Below are positions 1 to 8,009 of a stretch of DNA of 64,000 nt, piece by piece (the first letter of the stretch is position 1; the number at the start of each line of letters is the position of its first letter). The position numbers and the translations under genes are program-made. Source of the DNA: Myxococcus fulvus (GTDB lineage Bacteria; Myxococcota; Myxococcia; Myxococcales; Myxococcaceae). Under the pieces are notes generated by a model, which saw only the letters and a program-made list of their open reading frames with translations, ran no database searches and was not told the DNA's origin. The stretch lies in NCBI RefSeq assembly GCF_900111765.1, contig NZ_FOIB01000002.1:930001-994000 (forward strand). Direction: 5' to 3'.

Positions 1-689
1 TGGATGTCTTCACCGCGATGGTGGAGGGAGGCGCGGACATCCTCGAGGTGGGCGTGGCGTTCAGCGACCCCATCGCGGACGGGCCGGTCATCCAGGGTGC
101 ATCGGAGCGCGCGTTGAAGGCGGGCTCCACGCTCAAGCGGGTGCTCGACGAGGTGGTGCCGGAGGTTCATCGGCGCTGCCCGGAGACACCGCTGGTCATC
201 ATGACGTACGTGAACGTCATCATGGCGATGGGCGAGGAGCGGTTCGCGAAGCTGGCGCGGGAGCGCGGTGTGTCGGGAGCCATCCTGCCGGACCTTCCGC
301 CCGAGGAGAGCGAGGCGTTGCGAGCCACGTTCGACGCTGCGGGCGTGGACCTGATTCCGCTGTGTGCGCCGACGACCCCGCGTGCGCGAGCCGAAGCCAT
401 CGCGAAGGACGGGCGCGGCTTCGTGTACTGCGTGTCAGTGGCGGGAGTGACGGGCATGCGCGCGGAGCTGCCGCCGGACCTGTCACAGCGGTTGGACCTG
501 GTGCGCAAGGCGTCGCCGGTGCCGGTGGTCGCGGGCTTCGGCATCTCCAGCGCGGAGCAGGCGCGGACGCTGTCGGCGCACGCGGACGGCGTGGTGGTGG
601 GCAGCGCGCTCGTCCGGGCCGCGCACTCGGATGGACCGCAGGCCGTCAAGGCGCTGTGCGCGGACATCAAGCGTGGCTTGAAGCGCTGA
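1..689 (+). CDS. trpA: Tryptophan synthase alpha subunit (5' end outside window)
   Basis: TrpA splits indole-3-glycerol phosphate into indole and glyceraldehyde-3-phosphate and passes indole to TrpB; it acts in the cytoplasm. The reading frame is open from base 3 with no start inside the window, so the gene is cut at the left edge. Visible are the ADILEVGVAFSDPIADGP segment carrying the catalytic Glu and Asp of the family, the YCVSVAGVTG phosphate-binding loop, and the GFGIS and GVVVGSALV strand ends of the TIM barrel. About 40 N-terminal residues are missing. trpB would be expected just upstream. The gene ends at a TGA followed by a hairpin, so it is probably the last gene of its operon. trpE and trpG lie about 7 kb away on the other strand. 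Confidence 0.96.
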   Translation, partial: DVFTAMVEGGADILEVGVAFSDPIADGPVIQGASERALKAGSTLKRVLDEVVPEVHRRCPETPLVIMTYVNVIMAMGEERFAKLARERGVSGAILPDLPPEESEALRATFDAAGVDLIPLCAPTTPRARAEAIAKDGRGFVYCVSVAGVTGMRAELPPDLSQRLDLVRKASPVPVVAGFGISSAEQARTLSAHADGVVVGSALVRAAHSDGPQAVKALCADIKRGLKR

Positions 690-696
690 GGTCGAG

Positions 697-721
697 CGGG
701 CACGGACGCGTTGCGTGCCCG
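697..721 (+). terminator. Hairpin after trpA
   Basis: An 8-bp perfect inverted repeat (CGGGCACG at 697-704, CGTGCCCG at 714-721) with a 9-base loop starts 7 bases after the trpA stop. No T-run follows, so it may act as a Rho-assisted or weak terminator. The position fits the end of the trp operon. Confidence 0.5.
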
Positions 722-814
722 TGCACCCCGCGTGATGAGGTCATGATGCTTCCGTGAGGAAGCCGACCCTGCGTCATCGCTTTCATGTGCGCTCTTTCAT
801 CGAAGGAGCGACAC

Positions 815-1372
815 ATGCGTGGCACCCCATGGATGGTGAGTGGGCTTCTCGTGGCGATGGTGACCAGCCCCTGCCTCGCAGGGGAGCAGTGGCGTCCTCA
901 ACAGGAGTTCTCACCTGAGTGTCTGCTCGACGCCTCCCATGGAGCCGTGAAGCTCCGTTTCGCCCAGGCGCATTGCTACGGAGGCAATCACGGATGGCTC
1001 TCGCTGACTCAGACTCCTATCGCGTCACGCATTGAGGGGCACTTCAGCGAGTCTCGCTATACAAGCCTCAACGTTTCATCACGGGTCGTCTCGCCGTTCG
1101 TCTCGCAGCAGATGTTCCGAGCCCTGGTGGACGGAGCACTCCACCGGGAAGGCGACCCGAAATGCCAACCCTGGACGTGGAACTACGTCGTCACGCTCGA
1201 GTGGACCTGCGACACGAGAGAGCCTGCCGCATGGCAGGCGGCTACTTTCCATGGGCAGATATGCGACGACGCTGAGTTCCCCAACTTGCCCACCTCCGAC
1301 CCACGCCATGCAACTACCGCCCAACACCTCTATCGCATCGCGCACCTGATGCTCCGTGAGGCGCTCCGCTGA
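815..1372 (+). CDS. Secreted protein of unknown function; stand-alone copy of the C-terminal domain of the next gene
   Basis: This 185-residue protein has an N-terminal signal peptide (MRGTPWMVSGLLVAMVTSPCLA, cleavage probably near residue 22). The ATG at 815 is preferred over the in-frame ATG at 785 because AAGGAG sits just upstream and only this start puts the signal peptide at the N terminus. No known family was recognised. Its body resembles residues from about 477 to 632 of the next protein: both contain a CLL-x-A start, an LTQ(T/S) strand, the block VVTLEWTC followed by EP and AW, an IC pair, and a closing H-rich helix. The stop overlaps the next start by one base (TGATG), so the two are co-translated. 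A paired extracytoplasmic role is an inference. Confidence 0.8.
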   Translation: MRGTPWMVSGLLVAMVTSPCLAGEQWRPQQEFSPECLLDASHGAVKLRFAQAHCYGGNHGWLSLTQTPIASRIEGHFSESRYTSLNVSSRVVSPFVSQQMFRALVDGALHREGDPKCQPWTWNYVVTLEWTCDTREPAAWQAATFHGQICDDAEFPNLPTSDPRHATTAQHLYRIAHLMLREALR

Positions 1373-3270
1373 TGAAGGCACCACGCGGATGGAGCATCCA
1401 CGCAGTGTTGGCACTGATGCTCCTGTTAGCAGGGGCCGGCTCCCGCGCCGAGGAGACACCGCTCCCTCTCGTGGACCTCGGGGTCAGGGAGTTCGACATC
1501 CAGGGTCCCATCACCTTCGCTCGGCGTACCGACGACGACTGGTGGGCCCTCGCGTTTCACAGAAAGCCGGCTCCGGACGGGATTGACGAGCGGGCACGCG
1601 TCTTCCGCAGCACGGACAAGGGACTCACCTGGCGAGAAGACAGGGAGGCCGCCTCGGCAATCCGCGCGCCCACGAGCCTCCTCTCCTCGGCTTCGCCTCG
1701 CTTCGAGTTCCTCATCTGGTACACCCCCAGCGTCGGAATCATCGCGGGCGACCTCGGGAACCATGTGTTCCGTACCTCGGATGGTGGCCGCACGTGGAAG
1801 AAGATCACTCTTACGAAGCCCCTCTCACTCCGTGCGATGGCGCGCGTGGGGCAACGCACCTGGCTCTGCGGAGTCGGTGACACCCTTCTCATCAGCAACA
1901 CCCAAGGCGCCGAGTGGCGAGAGCTCTCCAGCCTTCCATTCCAGAGCATCACCAACCGGTGCGAATCCCTCTCCTTCCGAGACGAAAACCACGGCTGGGT
2001 AGTGGGTTCGAGGTCAGGGCTCTGGGAGACGAAAGACGGGGGTTTGACCTGGCACAAGCTGCCACTTCCCGAACAACCTCCCATCGAACATTCCTCGGGC
2101 GAGCGCCCGCCCCCCTTCCTACATCAAGCCCTCCTGCTCTCCAGCAGGGTGGGCTGGGTTCTTGGAGCAGGGGGACGATTCCAGACCACGGATGGTGGAC
2201 TCACGTGGAAGTCCCGTCCGCTGAGCCCTGAACAGTCCCAAGCGGGCTTCGGCATCGCCCACCTGAAGCCCAAACGACACATCGTCACCGTGGGACACAC
2301 GGCCCCAAACCTTCCCCTGTCGAAATGGGTCCCTGCCCTGGAGCGCATCACGGAGGTGATGGGACCCGATACCGTCGTGAGCATCGACAGGCGCTACGCA
2401 CGACGCGGCCCCTTCCGATGGGATGTCGCGGGAAAGAGAATCAGGGCGGCGCCACTCATCAGTCAGGGCCCGCGACAATCGACACGCTTATTGGGACTCT
2501 TCCTGCCTCCGTCGGGCGGCTGGTTCGGCTGGACGTCTCGGAAGGTCCTCGCATCCCACGACCAGGGGAAGACCTGGTTCGTCCGAGGTGGGCCTCCGTC
2601 CACGGCTTTTCCCCTCCAGAGGCTCGACGTCCAGTTCGGAATCCATGAGGAGCAACTCCTCGCCCAGACAGAGAAGAACGAAACCTGGCACTCCGTCGAT
2701 GGGGGATTCACCTGGTCACGCATCAGCCATGGGCTCGACGACTACGAGCGTGCGGTGAAGACGGGGCTCTCGCTGAAGGAGATGCGGCTGCTACCCACGC
2801 CGCGCTGCCTCCTGCTGGCGCCCGACTCCATCCTGAAGGCCCAGTTCGGCATCCAGGGAGAGGGCCATCAAGGCCAGGGGCACTTGGTTCTCACACAGAG
2901 TGCCGACCATATCTCCGTCTCGGGAGGGCACGCGTCCGACCGCACTGAGAACATCCAGGTGCCCACGCGGCGATACGTCCGCCCTGATGGCGAATGGTTT
3001 CTCCGTGACCTGGTCGATGCGGCGACCCAACCCGAGCGCCCGGCGGAATGCGATGCGCACCTGCGCCATGTCGTCACGCTGGAGTGGACATGCGGAGTCC
3101 AGGAGCCCGCGTGGCATCGAATCGACTTCCAATCCCCCATCTGCCCCAAGGACGTACTCTACCAACCTCCGAACTCGTTCACGGATGGCGAGCCGGAGGA
3201 TGCCCCCTCCATGCGTGCCCGCTCGCTCCATCACACCGCGCACCGCCTGCTCCATGACGCGCGGCCCTAA
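1372..3270 (+). CDS. Secreted Asp-box / YCF48-like beta-propeller protein with shared C-terminal domain
   Basis: A 632-residue protein with a signal peptide (hydrophobic stretch at residues 10-24). At least six Asp-box type repeats are visible (RSTDKGLTW, RTSDGGRTW, ETKDGGLTW, QTTDGGLTW, ASHDQGKTW, HSVDGGFTW), the hallmark of BNR, sialidase-like and YCF48-type propellers. No sialidase catalytic set was identified, so it is more likely a structural or binding propeller than an enzyme. Residues from about 477 onward form a separate domain also found alone in the preceding gene. The start overlaps that gene's stop by one base. Export to the periplasm or cell surface is inferred from the signal peptide. 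Confidence 0.82.
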   Translation: MKAPRGWSIHAVLALMLLLAGAGSRAEETPLPLVDLGVREFDIQGPITFARRTDDDWWALAFHRKPAPDGIDERARVFRSTDKGLTWREDREAASAIRAPTSLLSSASPRFEFLIWYTPSVGIIAGDLGNHVFRTSDGGRTWKKITLTKPLSLRAMARVGQRTWLCGVGDTLLISNTQGAEWRELSSLPFQSITNRCESLSFRDENHGWVVGSRSGLWETKDGGLTWHKLPLPEQPPIEHSSGERPPPFLHQALLLSSRVGWVLGAGGRFQTTDGGLTWKSRPLSPEQSQAGFGIAHLKPKRHIVTVGHTAPNLPLSKWVPALERITEVMGPDTVVSIDRRYARRGPFRWDVAGKRIRAAPLISQGPRQSTRLLGLFLPPSGGWFGWTSRKVLASHDQGKTWFVRGGPPSTAFPLQRLDVQFGIHEEQLLAQTEKNETWHSVDGGFTWSRISHGLDDYERAVKTGLSLKEMRLLPTPRCLLLAPDSILKAQFGIQGEGHQGQGHLVLTQSADHISVSGGHASDRTENIQVPTRRYVRPDGEWFLRDLVDAATQPERPAECDAHLRHVVTLEWTCGVQEPAWHRIDFQSPICPKDVLYQPPNSFTDGEPEDAPSMRARSLHHTAHRLLHDARP

Positions 3271-3284
3271 GAGCCCTCACCGCC

Positions 3285-5702
3285 TCACGCAGTTCCACGC
3301 TGCCGACGCACCACCGCGAACCCGAGCAGTCCCAGGAACGTCATCGAGGAGACGCCCAGCCCCCACCGCGCGGCGACGTCCCGATAGGTCAACGTCACCC
3401 GATGTCGCCCCGCCTTCACGGGCACGGCGCGCACCGCGACGTTGGCCGGGAGAATCGGCGTCTCCACGCCATCCACCGTCGCCGTCCACCCCGGGAACCA
3501 CGCGTCGTTCACGATGAGCACCGCGTCGCGAGGACTCTCCACGTCGAACTCCAGACGCTCCGCCTCGTAGCGCCCCACCGTCACCTTCCCACCCACGGCG
3601 GACACCTCCCCGGACGCAAGCCCCGCCCCACCCTCGCCACACTCGACCAACGCCACCTGTCCAGCACGCACGAGCGGGTCCGCCAGTCCCGGCATCGCGG
3701 CCTCGTACGACTCGACACAGCGCGCATTCGCCAGGAACGCCCGAGGCAGCACCCCCGGGTGCTCCACCAACACCGCATTGATGGACCGGTCCGTGATGGC
3801 GTTCTTCTTCCCAGCCGCCTCCAGCGCCTGCCACTCCACGAGCGGATGCACCGAGTACGCGACGGAGAACAGCGGCGCACGCTCCAGGAACCACGGCGTC
3901 ACATCCCAGACGACCGCACGCACCCGTCGACTCGTGGCGGGCAGGGTCCCATCCGCGCTCTCCATGCCCCACAGCCCCGGCGTGTCCGGCATGAGCGTCT
4001 GCGCCGCGACGAGCGAGCGCCACTGCCGCGCATCCATCCCCGGGATGAGCGAGGTGACGCCAGCGACGTCGTAGTGCGAGGCCACCCGGATGGGCACCCG
4101 CGAGTCCTCGCGCGGCTGCGCGAGGATGTGCTCGGCGAACGGAGGCGGCGTGGACAGCACCTCCGGCGTGAGCAGCTCGTAGCTCCCGAACCCCACCACG
4201 AAGCCCGATACGAACTGCGTCACCAACAACACCCCGGCGCTCCCACGCGTCCACAGCACCCCGCCCACACAGAGCACCGCGCTCACCAACGCCACCCCAG
4301 AGACGAGCACGAACTGTTGCGACAACAACTCGCGCAGCTCCCCGGGCATCTCCGGCCAGCGAGGCACCAGCAGCAACGCGGTGAACCCCCGCCCCAGGGA
4401 CTCGCCCACGATGAGCACCAGACACCCCACGCCCACCGCCGCCGCGAGCCGGAGGAACACTCGCCGGCCCTCCACCTCGAACACGTGCTTCCACCCCAGG
4501 GCCGCCAGGAAACAGACCCCCAGCCCGAGGAACGGAACGAGCTTCGATGGATAGCGGAACACGCGCCACGGAGGCACCCACGTGTACAGGGCCTCGTAAA
4601 GCGGCAGCGCGTCCCCCAGCGAGAGCCCCACGACGAACAGCCACACACCACCCCAGAGCCACAACATCCTGGAGCGACGGTTCACCCAAGCCGCCGCCCC
4701 CGCGAGCAACAGCACGGGTACTCCCAGATACAGAGACCCCACCCAGAAGTTCGCGAACCCCGAGGGCGCCAGCCTGGTGACGATGGCCAGCGTCACGTCC
4801 GGCCGCTCGTCCGGAATCTCCAGGTAGGCCCCCAGCAACGGCTCGAGCAGTCGCAGCGGATGCACCGCGTACTCCTGCGCGATGTCGAGCGTCCTGCCAC
4901 CCGCCTGCGCCGTCCCCATCGACGCCGCGGACGAGAACAACTGCGGCGAGGCCAACAGCGTCCCCACGCCAAGCACACCCAACACCGTCATGAGCCGCGC
5001 CCGCCGCGACTCCACGGGCGACGAGAGCGCAAGCAACACCACCAACCCATACGTCACGCAGAACGCCTGCACGTCCCCCGCGAGCAGCACCAGCGCCAGC
5101 ACCAGCCCCGAGAGCAACAACCGCCCCGCCCCGGGCGCGCGAAGGTGACGCTCCGTGGCCCACAGCGCCCACGGCACCGTGGCCGCGGCCATCAGGTAAC
5201 AGAGGTTGTTGGTGATGCAGACCAGGTAGCCGCTGAAGGCATAGGCCATCCCCGCGAGGAACGCCCCCGCGCGAGGTACCTCCCACAGTCGCGTCAGCGC
5301 ATACATCCCCAGCAGCGCGACCGGGAAGCACAGCAGGATGTTCGCGTTGAAGGCGTGGTTCAGCGAGAGCAGCAGGTACAGCAGCTTGCTCGGATGGAAG
5401 GGCGCGACGACCAGCGTGCCCGCGAAGGGCTGACCGAAGCCATCCAGCGTCAGCCACTCCGGAATCCGCCCGCCCAGCACTGCCTCGCGCCAGTAGTGGA
5501 ACGCCGGCAGGTAGACGTACAGCGAGTCGCGCGCGCTGAACATCTCGCCGGTGGCGAACACCCGGGAGAAGTAGAGCGCCGTCAGTCCCAACGCGCAGGC
5601 CACCAGCAACAAGCACTGGGACACCCGCGCGTCACGCGGCGGAACACTCGGAGGCAGGGAGGGGGCAGGAGGCTCTGGAGAAGACACGCGAGCCCCGAGC
5701 AT
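3285..5702 (-). CDS. YfhO-family polytopic membrane protein
   Basis: An 805-residue integral membrane protein with about a dozen hydrophobic helices and a C-terminal soluble beta domain containing NDAWFPGWTATVDGVETP, which is typical of YfhO-like proteins. Early motifs such as SARDSLYVYLPAFHYWR and GFGQPFAGT match the GT-C-like fold of this group, which is implicated in glycosylating cell-envelope polymers. The substrate cannot be told from sequence. I use the ATG at 5702; a TTG at 5708 is two codons further out. It lies 12 bases after the gene at 5715-6125 on the same strand, so the two are probably co-transcribed. Confidence 0.8.
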   Translation of the reverse strand: MLGARVSSPEPPAPSLPPSVPPRDARVSQCLLLVACALGLTALYFSRVFATGEMFSARDSLYVYLPAFHYWREAVLGGRIPEWLTLDGFGQPFAGTLVVAPFHPSKLLYLLLSLNHAFNANILLCFPVALLGMYALTRLWEVPRAGAFLAGMAYAFSGYLVCITNNLCYLMAAATVPWALWATERHLRAPGAGRLLLSGLVLALVLLAGDVQAFCVTYGLVVLLALSSPVESRRARLMTVLGVLGVGTLLASPQLFSSAASMGTAQAGGRTLDIAQEYAVHPLRLLEPLLGAYLEIPDERPDVTLAIVTRLAPSGFANFWVGSLYLGVPVLLLAGAAAWVNRRSRMLWLWGGVWLFVVGLSLGDALPLYEALYTWVPPWRVFRYPSKLVPFLGLGVCFLAALGWKHVFEVEGRRVFLRLAAAVGVGCLVLIVGESLGRGFTALLLVPRWPEMPGELRELLSQQFVLVSGVALVSAVLCVGGVLWTRGSAGVLLVTQFVSGFVVGFGSYELLTPEVLSTPPPFAEHILAQPREDSRVPIRVASHYDVAGVTSLIPGMDARQWRSLVAAQTLMPDTPGLWGMESADGTLPATSRRVRAVVWDVTPWFLERAPLFSVAYSVHPLVEWQALEAAGKKNAITDRSINAVLVEHPGVLPRAFLANARCVESYEAAMPGLADPLVRAGQVALVECGEGGAGLASGEVSAVGGKVTVGRYEAERLEFDVESPRDAVLIVNDAWFPGWTATVDGVETPILPANVAVRAVPVKAGRHRVTLTYRDVAARWGLGVSSMTFLGLLGFAVVRRQRGTA

Positions 5703-5714
5703 ACCCAACCCCGC

Positions 5715-6125
5715 TCACGGCGTGGCGGAGCGCGTCTTCTCCCAGATGGGCCGGTAATCGTACGTCGGGTAGAACTCCGTGCGGAACGCGCCCCACGCCC
5801 CCTTCTCGAATGCGAGGTTCACCTCGCGCAGCTTCTCCGGAGGCAGGCGCACCGTGACGACCTGCCCCACGCCCATCATCACGTACCAGGACACCACCTC
5901 CACGCCCGCGGGCGGGAAGCTCTTGCGGAAGCCCGTGCGGTCCAGGTGCGCGTTGATCTCCTCCAGCGTCTTGCCCTGGTCGTGCTTCATGAAGATGGTC
6001 AGCAACATCGTGCCGTCCGTGCCACCTCCCTTCGCCGCGGCCGACTGCGCGTGTCCGGGCAGGGCCAGCGTCAGGAGCAACGCGAGGACGAACGACACAG
6101 GGGGAATCGAACGGAGCGAGTGCAT
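5715..6125 (-). CDS. Small secreted protein of unknown function
   Basis: A 136-residue protein with a clear signal peptide (hydrophobic core FVLALLLTLALPG, then AQSA). The mature part is about 105 residues with alternating strands and helices (MLLTIFMKHDQGKTLEEINAH, then GVEVVSWYVMMGVGQVVTV) and a C-terminal aromatic tail (YPTYDYRPIW). It looks like a compact alpha/beta fold, but I cannot assign a function. A GTG at 6131 is an alternative start. It is the first gene of a two-gene unit with the YfhO-like protein. Confidence 0.72.
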   Translation of the reverse strand: MHSLRSIPPVSFVLALLLTLALPGHAQSAAAKGGGTDGTMLLTIFMKHDQGKTLEEINAHLDRTGFRKSFPPAGVEVVSWYVMMGVGQVVTVRLPPEKLREVNLAFEKGAWGAFRTEFYPTYDYRPIWEKTRSATP

Positions 6126-6209
6126 GGACACGAGGCTACTGTCCGATCGCCACCGCGTGTTTCATGAAACGCGCGCCGAGCCCTCGTCGGGTGGCACAAT
6201 CCGGCCCCT

Positions 6210-6809
6210 ATGAAAACGCGCGGTCCCCAGGTGGTGCTCGTTCGTCACGGAGAGACGGCATGGAGCCGGGGTGGGCAGCACACGGGGCGCACCGATGTCC
6301 CGCTGCTCGAGGCCGGACGGACGATGGCGGCGAAGCTCGGTGAGCCCCTGCGCGCCTGGGACTTCGCCCAGGTGTGGACCAGCCCCCTGAGCCGCGCGTT
6401 CGAGACCTGCGCGCTCGCGGGCTACGGCGAAGGAGCCGTGCGCCGCGATGACTTGATGGAGTGGGACTACGGCGACCACGAGGGCCGCACCGGCGCGGAG
6501 ATTCGCGTGGAGCATCCCGGCTGGACGGTGTGGAAGGACGGCGTCCCGAACGGCGAGACGGCAGAGCAGGTGGGTGCTCGCGCGGACCGCGTCATCTCCG
6601 ACCTGCGCCAGCAGACGGGCGACATCCTCATCTTCTCCCACGGCCACTTCCTGCGAGTGCTCGCGGCGCGGTGGCTGGGGCTGACGCCCTCCGAGGGACG
6701 CCTGTTCCTGCTGAGCACCGGCTCCATCAGCGTGCTCGGCGCGGACGGGCCGGATGCCGCCCAGCCGGCGCTCGCCGGCTGGAACGACACCACCCATCTC
6801 AAGCCGTGA
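6210..6809 (+). CDS. Histidine phosphatase (phosphoglycerate-mutase-like) family protein
   Basis: A 199-residue cytoplasmic enzyme of the histidine phosphatase superfamily. The catalytic RHGET motif is at residues 12-16 with the phospho-accepting His13, TSPLSRAFETC follows the pattern of the family's second arginine, and the distal catalytic His144 lies in FSHGH. EWDYGDHEGRTGAEI and GETAEQV match the broad-specificity phosphatase and sedoheptulose or fructose bisphosphatase branch rather than glycolytic mutase. The substrate is not decided by sequence. It is a single gene, divergent from the upstream pair and convergent with the next. Confidence 0.88.
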   Translation: MKTRGPQVVLVRHGETAWSRGGQHTGRTDVPLLEAGRTMAAKLGEPLRAWDFAQVWTSPLSRAFETCALAGYGEGAVRRDDLMEWDYGDHEGRTGAEIRVEHPGWTVWKDGVPNGETAEQVGARADRVISDLRQQTGDILIFSHGHFLRVLAARWLGLTPSEGRLFLLSTGSISVLGADGPDAAQPALAGWNDTTHLKP

Positions 6810-6812
6810 AGC

Positions 6813-7286
6813 TCAGCAGCCGCAGCTCAGCACTCCGCCGCCCGCCTGCTCGTAGTCGGTGCACGACGCACCGGCCGGGTTGAAGCACACGCGGTAGCGC
6901 TCCTGCGCGCCGAAGAGCGCGGGGAGCGGCTCGCGGTAGAGGATGCCGCAACACGGGGGCAGCAGCTCCTGGCCATCCTTGGACACCGTCGGCTCGGGGG
7001 CCACGCCGTTCGGACAGCCCCAGGGGTCCTCCTCGCAGACCCAGCGCGTGCCGCACGTGGTGCTGGCGCCGCAGTAGCTGCCACCCACCGCGTACCAGGG
7101 GGACCAGTTCGCGCAGGAGTCGTAGCCCGGGCACTGGCCCAGCGACGAGTCCACCGTGGTCAGCTCCGCCTCGTCCATCGGGACGCCCGCGCCAGCCTCG
7201 GCGGACGGCTCCCCACCACACGCGCCCAGCACCAGCGCGCCGAACATCGCGACCAGACCGCGAGACACCGCACTTCGCACGTTCAT
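6813..7286 (-). CDS. Cysteine-rich lipoprotein of unknown function
   Basis: A 157-residue protein with a lipobox (ALVLGAC) at about residues 17-23. The start at 7286 is fixed by an excellent ribosome-binding site (GGGAGGAG) and by the position of the signal peptide; a longer frame upstream lacks both. The mature part contains about a dozen further cysteines in small spacings (CPGYDSC, CGASTTCGTRWVC, a CC pair, a terminal CGC), suggesting several disulfides. No family was recognised. Its 3' end is 3 bases from the convergent phosphatase gene. Confidence 0.78.
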   Translation of the reverse strand: MNVRSAVSRGLVAMFGALVLGACGGEPSAEAGAGVPMDEAELTTVDSSLGQCPGYDSCANWSPWYAVGGSYCGASTTCGTRWVCEEDPWGCPNGVAPEPTVSKDGQELLPPCCGILYREPLPALFGAQERYRVCFNPAGASCTDYEQAGGGVLSCGC

Positions 7287-7379
7287 CGTGGGCTCCTCCC
7301 GGCGCCGACTCCTGGATGGAGCCTCGGTCGCCGGAAGGGCGCACACTATGCGTGTGGTTTTTCCGTCAAGAACGTCGGA

Positions 7380-7433
7380 ATTGTCGGGCTCCAGACAGTG
7401 TCCTCGGCCCGACAATCCCCTCGTACCCGAGGG
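7380..7433 (-). terminator. Tandem hairpins after trpG
   Basis: Two inverted repeats follow the trpG stop. The first is CCCTCG/CGAGGG (7418-7423 with 7428-7433). The second is a perfect 10-bp repeat, ATTGTCGGGC at 7380-7389 with its complement at 7407-7416, around a 17-base loop. No long T-run is present. They probably end the trpEG transcript, but the 10-bp palindrome could also bind a protein for the lipoprotein gene downstream. Confidence 0.45.
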
Positions 7434-7445
7434 TGATGTCCCCTC

Positions 7446-8009
7446 TCAGAGACGTCCCTCCAGGAAGTTGCGGACCAGGGTGGGCCCCTCGGGGGTGAGC
7501 ACGCTCTCGGGGTGGAACTGGAAGCCCACGACGGGCCGCTCGCGGTGGCGCAGCGCCATGATGAGCCCGTCCTGACTCCAGGCGATGGGCTCCAGTGACG
7601 AGGGCAGCGAGGACGCCTCCACCACCAGCGAGTGGTAGCGCGCGGCCTGGAAGCCCTGGCTCGCGCCGGTGAACACGCCCGAGCCCTCGTGCCGGATGCG
7701 CGCGGACTTGCCATGCACCGGCTCGGGCGCGCGGATGACGTTGCCGCCGAAGGCCGCGCCGATGGACTGGTGTCCCAGACACACGCCGAGCACCGGCACC
7801 TTTGATTGCGCGATGGCGGCCACGCTGACCCCGGCCTCGTGCGGCGTGCAGGGCCCCGGGGAAATCACCAGGTGCGACGCGCCCTCGGCGGCGATGGCCT
7901 CCACGGTGAGCGCGTCGTTGCGCACCACCTTCACCTCGGCGCCCAGCGTGTAGAGGAGCTGGACGAGGTTGAAGGTGAACGAGTCGTAGTTGTCGATGAC
8001 GAGAATCAT
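7446..8009 (-). CDS. trpG: Anthranilate synthase component II (glutamine amidotransferase)
   Basis: A 187-residue class I glutamine amidotransferase that releases ammonia from glutamine for TrpE. The nucleophile Cys77 is in GVCLGHQ and the catalytic His166-Glu168 pair is in FQFHPES; the NYDSFTFNLVQ start and the SPGPCTP oxyanion loop are typical of TrpG/PabA. The ATG overlaps the trpE stop by four bases (ATGA), so the subunits are translationally coupled. PabA for folate synthesis uses the same fold; the adjacent TrpE with a tryptophan-site motif favours TrpG, though one protein may serve both pathways. Confidence 0.93.
   Translation of the reverse strand: MILVIDNYDSFTFNLVQLLYTLGAEVKVVRNDALTVEAIAAEGASHLVISPGPCTPHEAGVSVAAIAQSKVPVLGVCLGHQSIGAAFGGNVIRAPEPVHGKSARIRHEGSGVFTGASQGFQAARYHSLVVEASSLPSSLEPIAWSQDGLIMALRHRERPVVGFQFHPESVLTPEGPTLVRNFLEGRL

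Noticed and set aside
3402-6167. 921-codon plus-strand frame opposite the YfhO-like gene
   Set aside because: Typical antisense shadow in GC-rich DNA, full of His/Arg/Pro, with no domain.
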